A stretch of 64,000 bases of DNA from Aliidiomarina iranensis (lineage in GTDB: Bacteria; Pseudomonadota; Gammaproteobacteria; Enterobacterales; Alteromonadaceae), in NCBI RefSeq assembly GCF_003987135.1, contig NZ_PIPJ01000001.1:310001-374000 (forward strand), read 5' to 3'. Positions 46,064 to 54,239 of this stretch are shown here, piece by piece (positions within the stretch are counted from its first letter, which is position 1; every line of letters begins with the position of its first letter). Below the pieces are notes generated by a model. It ran no database searches, was not told the origin of the DNA, and saw only the letters and a program-made list of their open reading frames with translations. The translations under genes and the position numbers were made by a program.

Positions 46064-47473
46064 ATGAACAGAATCATAAAAACACTCAGTGTTTCTGCTT
46101 TAGCACTGGCGCTCGCGGCTTGTAATAGTAGCAGCAGCTCACCTGAAGTAGGCACGCCAAACCCACCAACGCCAACACCTGACCCAGTTGGGGAGTTTCA
46201 GTTACGTGTTCATCACGCATCTGCTGACGCACCAGCTGTAAATGTTACGGTAGACGGCGCTAATTTCTTAGAAGGCGTAGATTACCAAGTTTCATCGGGT
46301 TTAGCTACGGTGGAAGAAGGCACTTATAGTGTAGGTGTTGACGGAATTTTACCAGACGACAGCACAGCTACGGTAATTGGTCCGTTGGATCTAGAATTTG
46401 CAGCAGACACTCGTTACGACGTATTTGCGCTTGGTTCAGTTGCGGAAGAAACTTTAGAGCCGTTGATCATTACCAACGAAATTACCGATGTGAGTGATGG
46501 AAACGTGCGGTTGCAGGTGTTACATGGTGTACCTGTTGATTTGACCGTAGATGTTTTCGTAACTGAGCTTGACGCTGATTTGACAGCTGCGCAGCCAACG
46601 GCTACGTTAGCGTATCAAGATTACACGCCACAGGTAGAAGTGCCAGCGGGTGATTACCAAGTACGAATCACCGTAGCAGGCGACCCAGAAGCAGTAGTTT
46701 TTGATTCAGGCGAACTATCACTACCAGCCGGTGCTGATCTATTCGTAACAGCAACGCCGAACACTGCTGCAAATAGCAGCGAACGTCCAATTGCACTATT
46801 ACTTGCCGATGGCGAGGCCTCTTCAGTGTTGTATTCTCAAGATACTGGTGCAGATGTTCGTGTAATTCACGCGTCCGCTGACGCGCCTGAAGTAGACGTA
46901 TTGGTAAATGATGGCGAAGTACTTGGTGATGTACCATTTACTGGTTTTTCAGAGTATCTAAATGTTGCAGCCGACACTTACAATATTAAAGTGAACGTTG
47001 CAAACACTGACACTACTGCAATTGAAGCTGATTTAGAATTGGCGAACGCTACTCAGTACAGCGTATTGGCTGTAGGCGCTTTAGGTGATTCAACGCTTAC
47101 TGCGGCTGTATTGGAAGACGCTAACCGCCGTATTGCTACAGCAGCACAAGTACGTATCGTGCATGCTTCACCAGCGGCTGGCCCGGTAGATATCTATGTA
47201 ACTGCTACTGACGATATCACTGATGCGACACCAGCATTTGCAGGCGTTGACTTCGATGCTGAAGCGATTCAAGCAACTGGTAACGTTGCACTTACTCCAG
47301 GTGAGTATTATGTAACAGTAACCTTAGCTGGCACTAAAGATGCAGCTATTGGACCAATTCTACTTAATTTAGAGGGTAGTGGTTTGTACACAGCAATCGC
47401 TGTAGATGCCGATGGTAGTGGTTTACCACCGCAGCTAATTCTTCTTGATGATTTAGCTGTACCACAAGTTTAA
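46064..47473 (+). CDS. DUF4397 repeat lipoprotein
   Basis: 469 aa. The signal SVSALALALAAC ends in a lipobox (LAAC), and a Pro-rich linker follows. Four related modules can be aligned by eye, beginning LRVHHASADAPAVNV (about 47), RLQVLHGVPVDLTVD (about 147), RVIHASADAPEVDVLV (about 265) and RIVHASPAAGPVDIYV (about 363). These are DUF4397 beta-domains. It is highly acidic and likely surface- or outer-membrane-anchored; adhesion or matrix roles are speculative. A strong terminator follows. Confidence 0.85.
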   Translation: MNRIIKTLSVSALALALAACNSSSSSPEVGTPNPPTPTPDPVGEFQLRVHHASADAPAVNVTVDGANFLEGVDYQVSSGLATVEEGTYSVGVDGILPDDSTATVIGPLDLEFAADTRYDVFALGSVAEETLEPLIITNEITDVSDGNVRLQVLHGVPVDLTVDVFVTELDADLTAAQPTATLAYQDYTPQVEVPAGDYQVRITVAGDPEAVVFDSGELSLPAGADLFVTATPNTAANSSERPIALLLADGEASSVLYSQDTGADVRVIHASADAPEVDVLVNDGEVLGDVPFTGFSEYLNVAADTYNIKVNVANTDTTAIEADLELANATQYSVLAVGALGDSTLTAAVLEDANRRIATAAQVRIVHASPAAGPVDIYVTATDDITDATPAFAGVDFDAEAIQATGNVALTPGEYYVTVTLAGTKDAAIGPILLNLEGSGLYTAIAVDADGSGLPPQLILLDDLAVPQV

Positions 47474-47506
47474 ATTCCCCCTGGGCTCAGTAGTATTAGC
47501 CTTTTC

Positions 47507-47538
47507 GCCGCCCACCGCTAAGGTGGGCGGCTTTTTTA
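47507..47538 (+). terminator. Terminator after the DUF4397 gene
   Basis: GCCGCCCACC/GGTGGGCGGC stem, GCTA loop, followed by six T's; about 35 bp past the stop. Confidence 0.9.
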
Positions 47539-47584
47539 TACTAAAACCTTTGGTAGCGCCTGATTGAGGTTGTTAAAGCACAAC

Positions 47585-48919
47585 CTAAGCGGCTGGCGCT
47601 ATGCTTTCAGGGTGCTGGCGCAGCCAAATCCACTGGCTGATACCACGAGCGGCCATAAAGGCTGAAAGAGCAAGCCACAAGCCATGATTTTCTAAATCGG
47701 TAAACCAATTGGTAACTGCCCAAACCGGCAAAAACACCCCCAGCGCAGCTATGAGCATGGTGTTTCGCATTGCTTTACTCGCGCCTAAGCCAATAAAAAC
47801 ACCATCGAAAAAGTAACTCCAGTGGGCCAGTAGTGGTAATAGAATTAACCACGGTAGATATGTACTGGCATTAGTAATCACTTCGGGAATGTTCGTGATC
47901 ATAGCGATGATATGCGTGCCGAATCCCCAAAACACCAAACTATAAATCATCGCGAAAAGTATCGACCAAGTTAAACACAAGCGATACCACCGTTGGATTT
48001 TTGCGCGGCTGTTTTGCCCTTTTGCTTGGCCGATTAACGCTTCAACCGAATAAGCGATGCCATCTAGGCCCAAGGAAATGAGTACGAGAAACTGCATGAG
48101 CACGGCATTGGCCGCTACAACCGTGGTGCCGTAATAACTTGCGTAGCCTGTCATCATAACCATACACAATTGCAGGGCCAGTGAACGTACAAAAATATCG
48201 CCATTCATACGCGCAAGAAGTGTTAAACCTTGCCATTTGAGTTTTGGGAACTGGTTAATTTGTAAGTGTTTACTTACTAGTATTAAGCCAATAAGTGCAG
48301 TTGCCCACTCGGCGCCAAACGAGGCCCAAGCGGCTCCCCGTACATTCATACCAAGGCCGATGATCAAAATAATATCGGCAATGACATTAACAAGATTAGT
48401 GAAAATCACCAGCAACATAGCAGATTTAGCTTCCTGCCGGCCGAGTAAAACACCAAGTACCACTAGGTTGATTAAAGCCGCGGGCGCTGCCCAAACACGA
48501 ATTTGGATGTAATCGGCAGTGAGTGCCAAAAGTTCGCCTTGTACGGAAAACAATAAACTGAGTGTTGAGGGCAATAGAGGGGAAAGGAGGATTATAAAAA
48601 GGCCTATGGCGATGGCAAAGCTTAAGCCATGAATAAAATGTTTTTGCTGTGTTCTGATATCCCCTGCGCCAAATGCGTGCGCAATAACAGCAGTGGTAGA
48701 CATCCGTAAAAAAACGGCGAGAAGATAAATGAAGCTCAGCACCATAGCACCCAAGGCTACCGCGCTTAGGTAGATAGCATCTGGCAAATGCCCTATTATA
48801 GCGGTATCGATTAACCCTAACATGGGGGCCGCGATATTTGAGATCATCATTGGCAATGCAATGGCAAAAATGCGTTGATGATCGTGCCAACGGCCAAACC
48901 AATTTGAAGCTCTTGCCAT
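47585..48919 (-). CDS. MATE-family efflux transporter (DinF-like)
   Basis: 444 aa from the ATG at 48919 with GGAGT upstream; a longer frame to 48976 would overlap the start of the divergent deacetylase gene. Twelve TM segments; FAIALPMMISNIAAPMLGLI then DTAIIGHL is the typical MATE/DinF N-terminus, with the second half beginning ARMNGDIFVRSLALQL. It probably exports drugs or toxic metabolites using Na+ or H+. The gene ends at a terminator shared with the DUF4397 gene. Confidence 0.88.
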   Translation of the reverse strand: MARASNWFGRWHDHQRIFAIALPMMISNIAAPMLGLIDTAIIGHLPDAIYLSAVALGAMVLSFIYLLAVFLRMSTTAVIAHAFGAGDIRTQQKHFIHGLSFAIAIGLFIILLSPLLPSTLSLLFSVQGELLALTADYIQIRVWAAPAALINLVVLGVLLGRQEAKSAMLLVIFTNLVNVIADIILIIGLGMNVRGAAWASFGAEWATALIGLILVSKHLQINQFPKLKWQGLTLLARMNGDIFVRSLALQLCMVMMTGYASYYGTTVVAANAVLMQFLVLISLGLDGIAYSVEALIGQAKGQNSRAKIQRWYRLCLTWSILFAMIYSLVFWGFGTHIIAMITNIPEVITNASTYLPWLILLPLLAHWSYFFDGVFIGLGASKAMRNTMLIAALGVFLPVWAVTNWFTDLENHGLWLALSAFMAARGISQWIWLRQHPESIAPAA

Positions 48920-48942
48920 ACTGAATACTCCGGAGATGTGCG

Positions 48943-50064
48943 ATGCGTATTTTAAATTTAAGTTGTATCTTAACACTATTTGTAATCTTGGTAGGTTGCT
49001 CTCCGGGGCCTGGGCATGCGAATTCGAACCAGCCTGCTGGTAGCGCCAATGCTAGCGCGAATGGTAGCGAAGCTCATGCATCGATTCTGCTCTATCACCA
49101 TGTGAGCGATAGCACTCCTAGAATCACCAGTGTTACCGCAGATGAATTAAGAGCTCACTTAGAATATTTGGCAGCGAACGATTTCACCGTGGTGGATATC
49201 CGTGATGCGATTGCCGCGGCACGAGGCGAGGGCGAAATTCCGGAAAAATCGGTGGTGATTACCTTTGATGATGCGTATCAAAATATATTTACCAATGGCC
49301 GGCCGATTTTAAATGAATTTGATGTGCCATGGACATTGTTCGTAACAACAGACCCTGTCGGTGAACGGCCCGGCCAATACATGAGTTGGGAGCAGATACG
49401 CCAGCTGCATGATGAAGGGGTGGTAATTGCCAACCACACTCGAGATCATGCTCACATGCCGCGGCGTGCAAATGGCGAGAGTGAAAGCGACTGGCTAGCA
49501 AGAATGCGGGAGAATATCTTATCGGCAGAGGCTAAGATCGAGGAGGAAGTAGGGGTAAGTTATAAGTTATTTGCCTACCCTTATGGTGAGTACGATAACA
49601 AGCTTGCAGATTTAGTGGCCGAGCTTGGCTTCATCGGCTTTGGCCAACATTCTGGTGGTTTTGGTGCAACCAGCGATTTTCGGGCTATTCCAAGATTTGC
49701 AGCGGCAGGCATGTATGCAAATTTAAATACCTTGGGCACAAAGATGGCGGCGCTTTCATTACCAGTAGAGCATGCGGAATATCGGGATACGTTGTTGCGT
49801 CATGATGAAACTCGGCCGGAATTAACGCTTACCGTAGATACTGGTGATTTTAATCGCAATCAATTGAATTGTTTTATCGGTGGCCAGCCATACGCCCCAG
49901 ATTGGCAGAATGATACAACCTTCACTATCGTTGCAAGCGAACCTTTAGGTATTGGGCGCGGGCGTTATAACTGCACAGCGCCAAGCAAATCCTTTGCTGG
50001 GCGCTTTTATTGGTATTCGATTCAGTGGATTCGGCCGGATGCCCAAGGTTCTTGGCCCGATTAA
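48943..50064 (+). CDS. Polysaccharide deacetylase (NodB) lipoprotein
   Basis: 373 aa. The lipoprotein signal ends LVGC (Cys about 19), followed by a Ser/Asn/Ala linker. The NodB domain has metal-binding and catalytic ILLYHHVSD, TFDDAYQN (the Asp pair), NHTRDHAHM (two His ligands) and FAYPYGEYD. The C-terminal 110 residues look like a separate beta-domain with two Cys. PgaB-type N-terminal domains are similar, so it may deacetylate poly-N-acetylglucosamine or another glycan at the outer membrane. GGAG precedes the ATG. Confidence 0.88.
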   Translation: MRILNLSCILTLFVILVGCSPGPGHANSNQPAGSANASANGSEAHASILLYHHVSDSTPRITSVTADELRAHLEYLAANDFTVVDIRDAIAAARGEGEIPEKSVVITFDDAYQNIFTNGRPILNEFDVPWTLFVTTDPVGERPGQYMSWEQIRQLHDEGVVIANHTRDHAHMPRRANGESESDWLARMRENILSAEAKIEEEVGVSYKLFAYPYGEYDNKLADLVAELGFIGFGQHSGGFGATSDFRAIPRFAAAGMYANLNTLGTKMAALSLPVEHAEYRDTLLRHDETRPELTLTVDTGDFNRNQLNCFIGGQPYAPDWQNDTTFTIVASEPLGIGRGRYNCTAPSKSFAGRFYWYSIQWIRPDAQGSWPD

Positions 50065-50093
50065 GCGTGCTAATTTTGGGCGCTGCTGAGGAT

Positions 50094-50183
50094 GAAATTA
50101 CTGGTTCCGAAATTAATAGGCCCGAAATTACTGGGCCTGAAATTATTAGCCTCGAAATTATTAGTCTCGAAATTACTGGGCCT
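50094..50183. repeat. 15-bp tandem repeat, six copies, at the plsB 3' end
   Basis: Units GAAATTACTGGGCCT and variants start at 50094, 50109, 50124, 50139, 50154 and 50169. The last copy contains the plsB stop codon and C-terminal Ala-Gln codons. Because 15 is a multiple of three, each frame reads as a five-residue repeat. Confidence 0.9.
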
Positions 50184-52620
50184 TTGGTTGTAGAACGCGG
50201 TGCACCGAATCACGGATGGTTTGCTGCACCTGGCTACCAAGGAGCGCATCAATTTCATCGCTCAGCTGAGCGGTTCTGTGATCTGAAGTATATTCACCCG
50301 AATCGCTAATGGCCACATAGCCTTCAGCCTTTAATGTGCTCACTAGCGTGCTAAATACCCGCTTATCATAGAACTCCGGTGCATCAATACCATGCCGAGC
50401 ACCAATTCGAGCACCAACACTCTCGCTGTGCTGCTCTAGATCACCACGAGAAAGTGCATCTGATTGTTGCAGTAGCTCTAATACGATAGCGTAACGAACC
50501 AAGGTTTCCTCGGCGGCATTGGCGAGTAAGGTTAACTGAACGTAGCCGCTTTGGTTTTTCGCCACAACGCTCAATTGCGCATTATGGGAAACTAACCAGC
50601 CTTGCTGTACAAACTCTTCACATAAGGCCGCTACCCAAAGCTCAAGTTCACTGGCGTGTCGATTCAAAAATAGTTCAGCTTCCAACATGGGGTAAACTTT
50701 GCCGATAAAGCTGGTAGCTTCGGCAACCGTGAATGCTTGCCCTTTTCTGGCGAAGCGAGCCAGTAACGCGGGAACAATAAATAGGTGTAAAATATTGTTG
50801 CGGTAATAGGTTAGGGTAACCGCTTGCGTTTGATTTACACTCACAACCGAACCTGAGCTGTTTTCGGTAATTTCAAACTTGTTCATTGCTTGTAGGTGTT
50901 CCCAAATAGATTCAGCCGACCATTCGGGCACATGAACATTCGTACTAAAAGGCACTTCGCGTTGTAAGGCAAGGTAACATTCGATTTGGTTTAGCAGCTC
51001 TTCCCGCGTAAGGGTGTTACGTTCGGCGCTGAGTAATACCAGGCCTGTTAAGTTAATGCTATTTAGGGCAGCGCCATCATTGATACGGCGCATCATGATA
51101 TCGGCTAAATCATTCACCATAGGGGTGAGCCAACGGGGTTTTGCGGGTTCTTCAGCACCATGAGTTACCGAATCGCGCCAATCAGGCTGAGAGTTATCAA
51201 GATATTCGGAGAGCCGCAAAGGTTCGCCAAAAGTAACAAAGCCATGGCCGAAATTTTTCAATTTACGCAAGATACCAAATATTTGAAATACGGATTCCTT
51301 CTCTTTGTTAGCACCTTTCAATTCGCCGTGGTAAGTGCTCACTTCCATTACGTGTTCATAGCCGAGATAAACAGGCACAAAGGTAATGGGCCGAGTAACA
51401 CCGCGCATTTGGCTTTGTAATGTCATGGCTAGCATGCCAGTTTTCGGTTGCAGTAGGCGGCCAGTTCGGCTTCGGCCACCCTCCATAAAATATTCTACCG
51501 CGTAACCTTTTTGAAATAAGCGGGTTAAATATTCACGGAAAACCGTGGAGTACAATTTATTACCACGAAAACTGCGGCGTAAAAAGAATGCACCACCGCG
51601 GCGGAAAATAGTACCAACAGGAAAAAAGTTAAGATTAACCCCAGCCGCAATATGTGGGGGTACAAGCCCTTCTTTATAGATTACAAAGCTAAGGAGTAAA
51701 TAATCCATATGGCTCCGGTGACAGGGCACATATACAATTTCGTGGCCATCTTGGGCAAGTTTACGAATTGTTTCGCCGTTTTTTACTGTTATGCCGTTAT
51801 AAATCTTGTTCCATAACCAGGTTAAAAAATGGTCCCCAAAACGAACTAACCCTTCACGGTAATCTGCTGCGATTTCATGTAAGTAGCTGCGAGCCCTTTT
51901 AATGGCATCTTGCTCGGTAATTTTTTTAGCGCGCGCTTCTTCACTAATAGCAGCGCGAATCGCTGGCGTTTCTAACAGATCTTGAATCATTGCTTCGCGG
52001 CCAAGTAATTTTGGGCCAGCAACAGCATAACGTAAGCGAGCAAAATGAGTACGAGCCACCCGCGTTAGTTTATGCGCAAGCTCGTGTTCACTGCTGTGGC
52101 TATCGGCCATGGTACGCAAGCTAACCGGGCGTGATACCCGCGCCAAAATATTACGCCCGGAAAAGAGTACCAACCAAAATTTGCGGAATTTGCCGGGCAC
52201 TTCGATATCCGCCGTCATTGTGCGGCCCTCGTTGTGCTCTCTACCTGGCTCTCTACCCCAAAACAGTGCAATTGGGTGCATATGAATATTGTAGTTTTTA
52301 TGCTCTCGGTGAAGTTGCATGAGTTCAACAAAGGCATCTTGTGGCGTTTGCCCTAACCGCCGTTTCGGGTCCTCGAGATAGAGAACACGATCATAGTATT
52401 TGCCATTAATAGAAAGTGGCTCGGTGGGATCGGGCAAGCCAAGCTGCTGTGCACTTTTCCGCGCCACTATTAAATCGGTTGCCGAGGGCCCACGCATAAC
52501 ATAAACCACATGGTCAGGCGCGGAGGGAGCCGCGTCATGCGCGTCTGCTATGGCTTTAACCTTTGTCATCCAAGTAACCGGTAAACGCAGCAACTTATAA
52601 ATTAATGACGTTGATCTCAT
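50173..52620 (-). CDS. plsB: Glycerol-3-phosphate acyltransferase PlsB
   Basis: 815 aa from the ATG at 52620 (MRSTSLIYKLLRLP), which has GGAG six bases upstream; an ATG 24 bp earlier has none. The acyltransferase core holds the HX4D motif VPCHRSHMDYLLLSF, then FFLRRSFRG, FMEGGRSRTGRLL and FVPVYLGYEHV. It is membrane-bound and transfers an acyl chain to the sn-1 position of the glycerol-3-phosphate produced by GpsA. Its final codons lie in a 15-bp tandem repeat. It is divergent from lexA. Confidence 0.96.
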   Translation of the reverse strand: MRSTSLIYKLLRLPVTWMTKVKAIADAHDAAPSAPDHVVYVMRGPSATDLIVARKSAQQLGLPDPTEPLSINGKYYDRVLYLEDPKRRLGQTPQDAFVELMQLHREHKNYNIHMHPIALFWGREPGREHNEGRTMTADIEVPGKFRKFWLVLFSGRNILARVSRPVSLRTMADSHSSEHELAHKLTRVARTHFARLRYAVAGPKLLGREAMIQDLLETPAIRAAISEEARAKKITEQDAIKRARSYLHEIAADYREGLVRFGDHFLTWLWNKIYNGITVKNGETIRKLAQDGHEIVYVPCHRSHMDYLLLSFVIYKEGLVPPHIAAGVNLNFFPVGTIFRRGGAFFLRRSFRGNKLYSTVFREYLTRLFQKGYAVEYFMEGGRSRTGRLLQPKTGMLAMTLQSQMRGVTRPITFVPVYLGYEHVMEVSTYHGELKGANKEKESVFQIFGILRKLKNFGHGFVTFGEPLRLSEYLDNSQPDWRDSVTHGAEEPAKPRWLTPMVNDLADIMMRRINDGAALNSINLTGLVLLSAERNTLTREELLNQIECYLALQREVPFSTNVHVPEWSAESIWEHLQAMNKFEITENSSGSVVSVNQTQAVTLTYYRNNILHLFIVPALLARFARKGQAFTVAEATSFIGKVYPMLEAELFLNRHASELELWVAALCEEFVQQGWLVSHNAQLSVVAKNQSGYVQLTLLANAAEETLVRYAIVLELLQQSDALSRGDLEQHSESVGARIGARHGIDAPEFYDKRVFSTLVSTLKAEGYVAISDSGEYTSDHRTAQLSDEIDALLGSQVQQTIRDSVHRVLQPKAQ

Positions 52621-52788
52621 CTCGACTCCATAAGCGTTCGGCATTGCATGCCCAAGGAAAGTGAACTGCTAGCACAGAAAGGCTAATTATCGCATTAGTA
52701 GGCTTTGAACCACAACGAACTTAATAGTTCGCTAAGAATATCATTAATCTGCATCAGCTGCTGTGAGAAATTATTTGTAGGAAAAAAG

Positions 52789-52816
52789 TTGCACAGTAGT
52801 TAATACTGTATATACT
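52789..52816 (+). promoter_or_regulatory. lexA promoter
   Basis: TTGCAC (52789-52794), 16-bp spacer, TATACT (52811-52816). The -10 lies inside the first LexA box, so repressor binding would block polymerase directly. Confidence 0.7.
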
Positions 52817-52841
52817 AACAGTGTACTGTATAAAAGAACAG
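52806..52841 (+). promoter_or_regulatory. Two tandem LexA (SOS) boxes
   Basis: CTGTATATACTAACAG at 52806-52821 and CTGTATAAAAGAACAG at 52826-52841. Both fit CTGT-N8-ACAG exactly and are spaced 20 bp apart, on the same helical face. They are followed by the lexA ATG at 52850, giving autoregulation. Confidence 0.95.
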
Positions 52842-52849
52842 GTGATGAT

Positions 52850-53473
52850 ATGCGCCCTTTGACGCCAAGACAGCAAGAAATATTAGAAATGATTCGAACT
52901 AACATTGAGGCTACTGGTATGCCACCAACGCGTGCCGAGATTGCTTCGAGATTAGGTTTTCGTTCGGCTAATTCCGCAGAAGAGCATTTAAAAGCGCTGG
53001 CGAAAAAGGGCGTGATTGAAATGATGCCGGGGATGTCGCGGGGGATTCGCCTTGTTCAAGATGAAGTAGAAATTATGGAAAATCTGGGTTTACCATTAAT
53101 TGGTCAGGTAGCTGCTGGTGAACCAATATTGGCGCAGCAACACATTGAATCGCACTATCAAGTGGACCAATCAATGTTTCATCCGCATGCTGATTTCTTA
53201 CTTCGAGTAAATGGTATGAGTATGAAAGATATCGGTATCTTAGATAACGATATCTTAGCTGTTCACAAAACAAATGAAGCTAGAAACGGGCAAGTAGTAG
53301 TTGCCCGGGTAGACGACGACGTAACCGTAAAGCGTTTTGAGCGTCGCGGAAATATGGTTTTGTTACATCCGGAAAATGAAGAGTTTTCAATCATCCAAGT
53401 TGATTTAACCCAACAGTATCTAACGATTGAAGGCTTGGCAGTGGGTGTTATTCGAAATGGGGGTTGGTTATGA
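52850..53473 (+). CDS. lexA: SOS repressor LexA
   Basis: 207 aa. The N-terminal winged helix has [16 protein letters not shown] and [20 protein letters not shown]. The self-cleavage site Ala-Gly is in [10 protein letters not shown], the catalytic Ser in [12 protein letters not shown] and the Lys in [12 protein letters not shown]. It represses SOS genes and is cleaved when RecA filaments form. It is translationally coupled to sulA (ATGA overlap). Confidence 0.97.
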   Translation: MRPLTPRQQEILEMIRTNIEATGMPPTRAEIASRLGFRSANSAEEHLKALAKKGVIEMMPGMSRGIRLVQDEVEIMENLGLPLIGQVAAGEPILAQQHIESHYQVDQSMFHPHADFLLRVNGMSMKDIGILDNDILAVHKTNEARNGQVVVARVDDDVTVKRFERRGNMVLLHPENEEFSIIQVDLTQQYLTIEGLAVGVIRNGGWL

Positions 53474-53898
53474 ATCATTCTTCGCTTTCTCGTTGCTACG
53501 CACACCCTGGGGTGTGGGGGCATGAAAATATTACCAGTCAGCAAAATGTAAATGCTGAGCAAAACCTACATTCGCAATTGTGGGTTACTTTAAATACCAT
53601 GAGTAAACGCGATGATCAGTGGATCACCGTTATTGGTAAAGCTCCGCGTACATTAATTGCGCAGTTGATTGCTTCAGGTGTCCGACCAGATCGTATTCGG
53701 CGAGTAAGTACCAGCAACAATGAAGAAGCGCTTTGGGCTACTGAGCAGGCTCTACTAATTAACAACAGTCAGCTTGTTATTGCTTGGTTAAACCCCTGTG
53801 CAGGCCGCGAAAAACAACGGCTACAGCTTTTAGCTAAAGCGAGCAGCGCAATAAGTTTTTTGTTTACGCCGGATAATTTTCCCGCTGCAATTCATTAA
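53470..53898 (+). CDS. sulA: SOS cell-division inhibitor, SulA-like
   Basis: 142 aa from the ATG at 53470, which overlaps the lexA stop (ATGA). The domain reads [20 protein letters not shown] then [23 protein letters not shown] and VIAWLNPC, the RecA-fold-like core shared by SulA and ImuA-type proteins. The lexA-sulA order is as in Pseudomonas. It would block FtsZ assembly while DNA is repaired, and is induced from the double LexA boxes upstream of lexA. Sequence similarity to enterobacterial SulA is moderate. Confidence 0.82.
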   Translation: MNHSSLSRCYAHPGVWGHENITSQQNVNAEQNLHSQLWVTLNTMSKRDDQWITVIGKAPRTLIAQLIASGVRPDRIRRVSTSNNEEALWATEQALLINNSQLVIAWLNPCAGREKQRLQLLAKASSAISFLFTPDNFPAAIH

Positions 53899-53933
53899 AT
53901 CTCTCTCCACATTTCTTCGTTATTTCGGAGAAA

Positions 53934-53966
53934 CCCAAGGGGTTGTTAAAAACAACCCCTTTTTTA
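53934..53966 (+). terminator. Terminator of the lexA-sulA operon
   Basis: AAGGGGTTGTT/AACAACCCCTT stem with a short A-rich loop and a T-run, about 40 bp past the sulA stop. Confidence 0.9.
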
Positions 53967-54086
53967 TTAACATTTTTGGTGGTATTTTGTTCCACATCAA
54001 AATACCCGCTGTGGTTACGATGTTGTTCACTCAGTTAACACTTTCTAAGTGATTCGTTTCAGCGACTTGATAAACCTAAATAATAA

Positions 54087-54182
54087 GTGCGATCAACGCA
54101 CAAGAACAATAAACAAAGGGTTAAACAAGAACTGATAGTTCGGGGAAAGTTGTTCTGTTCTTGTTGACCTCTTTGTTCTTTT
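54087..54182 (+). promoter_or_regulatory. Structured leader ahead of coxB
   Basis: A small perfect hairpin GTGCG-ATCAA-CGCAC (54087-54101) is followed by a long imperfect stem. Bases 54112-54132 pair with 54157-54177 over about 21 positions with a few mismatches, around a 24-nt loop, and then CTTTTT. It ends about 58 bp before the coxB GTG. It may be an attenuator, an RNA stability element or a dyad operator; nothing in the sequence decides between these. Confidence 0.45.
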
Positions 54183-54239
54183 TACGGCCGCGCTTTGCCC
54201 CTCAAGGCGCAGCAAAAAAAGAATAAGAGGAGAAGTCGA

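Noticed and set aside
50070-50258. Minus-strand pentapeptide-like frame over the same array
   Set aside because: Overlaps plsB in another frame and has no start signal; a by-product of the 15-bp period.
50010-50309. Open frame with five-residue repeats across the 15-bp array
   Set aside because: Starts inside the deacetylase gene and runs antisense into plsB; repeat-driven openness explains it. Kept only as a finding about the array.
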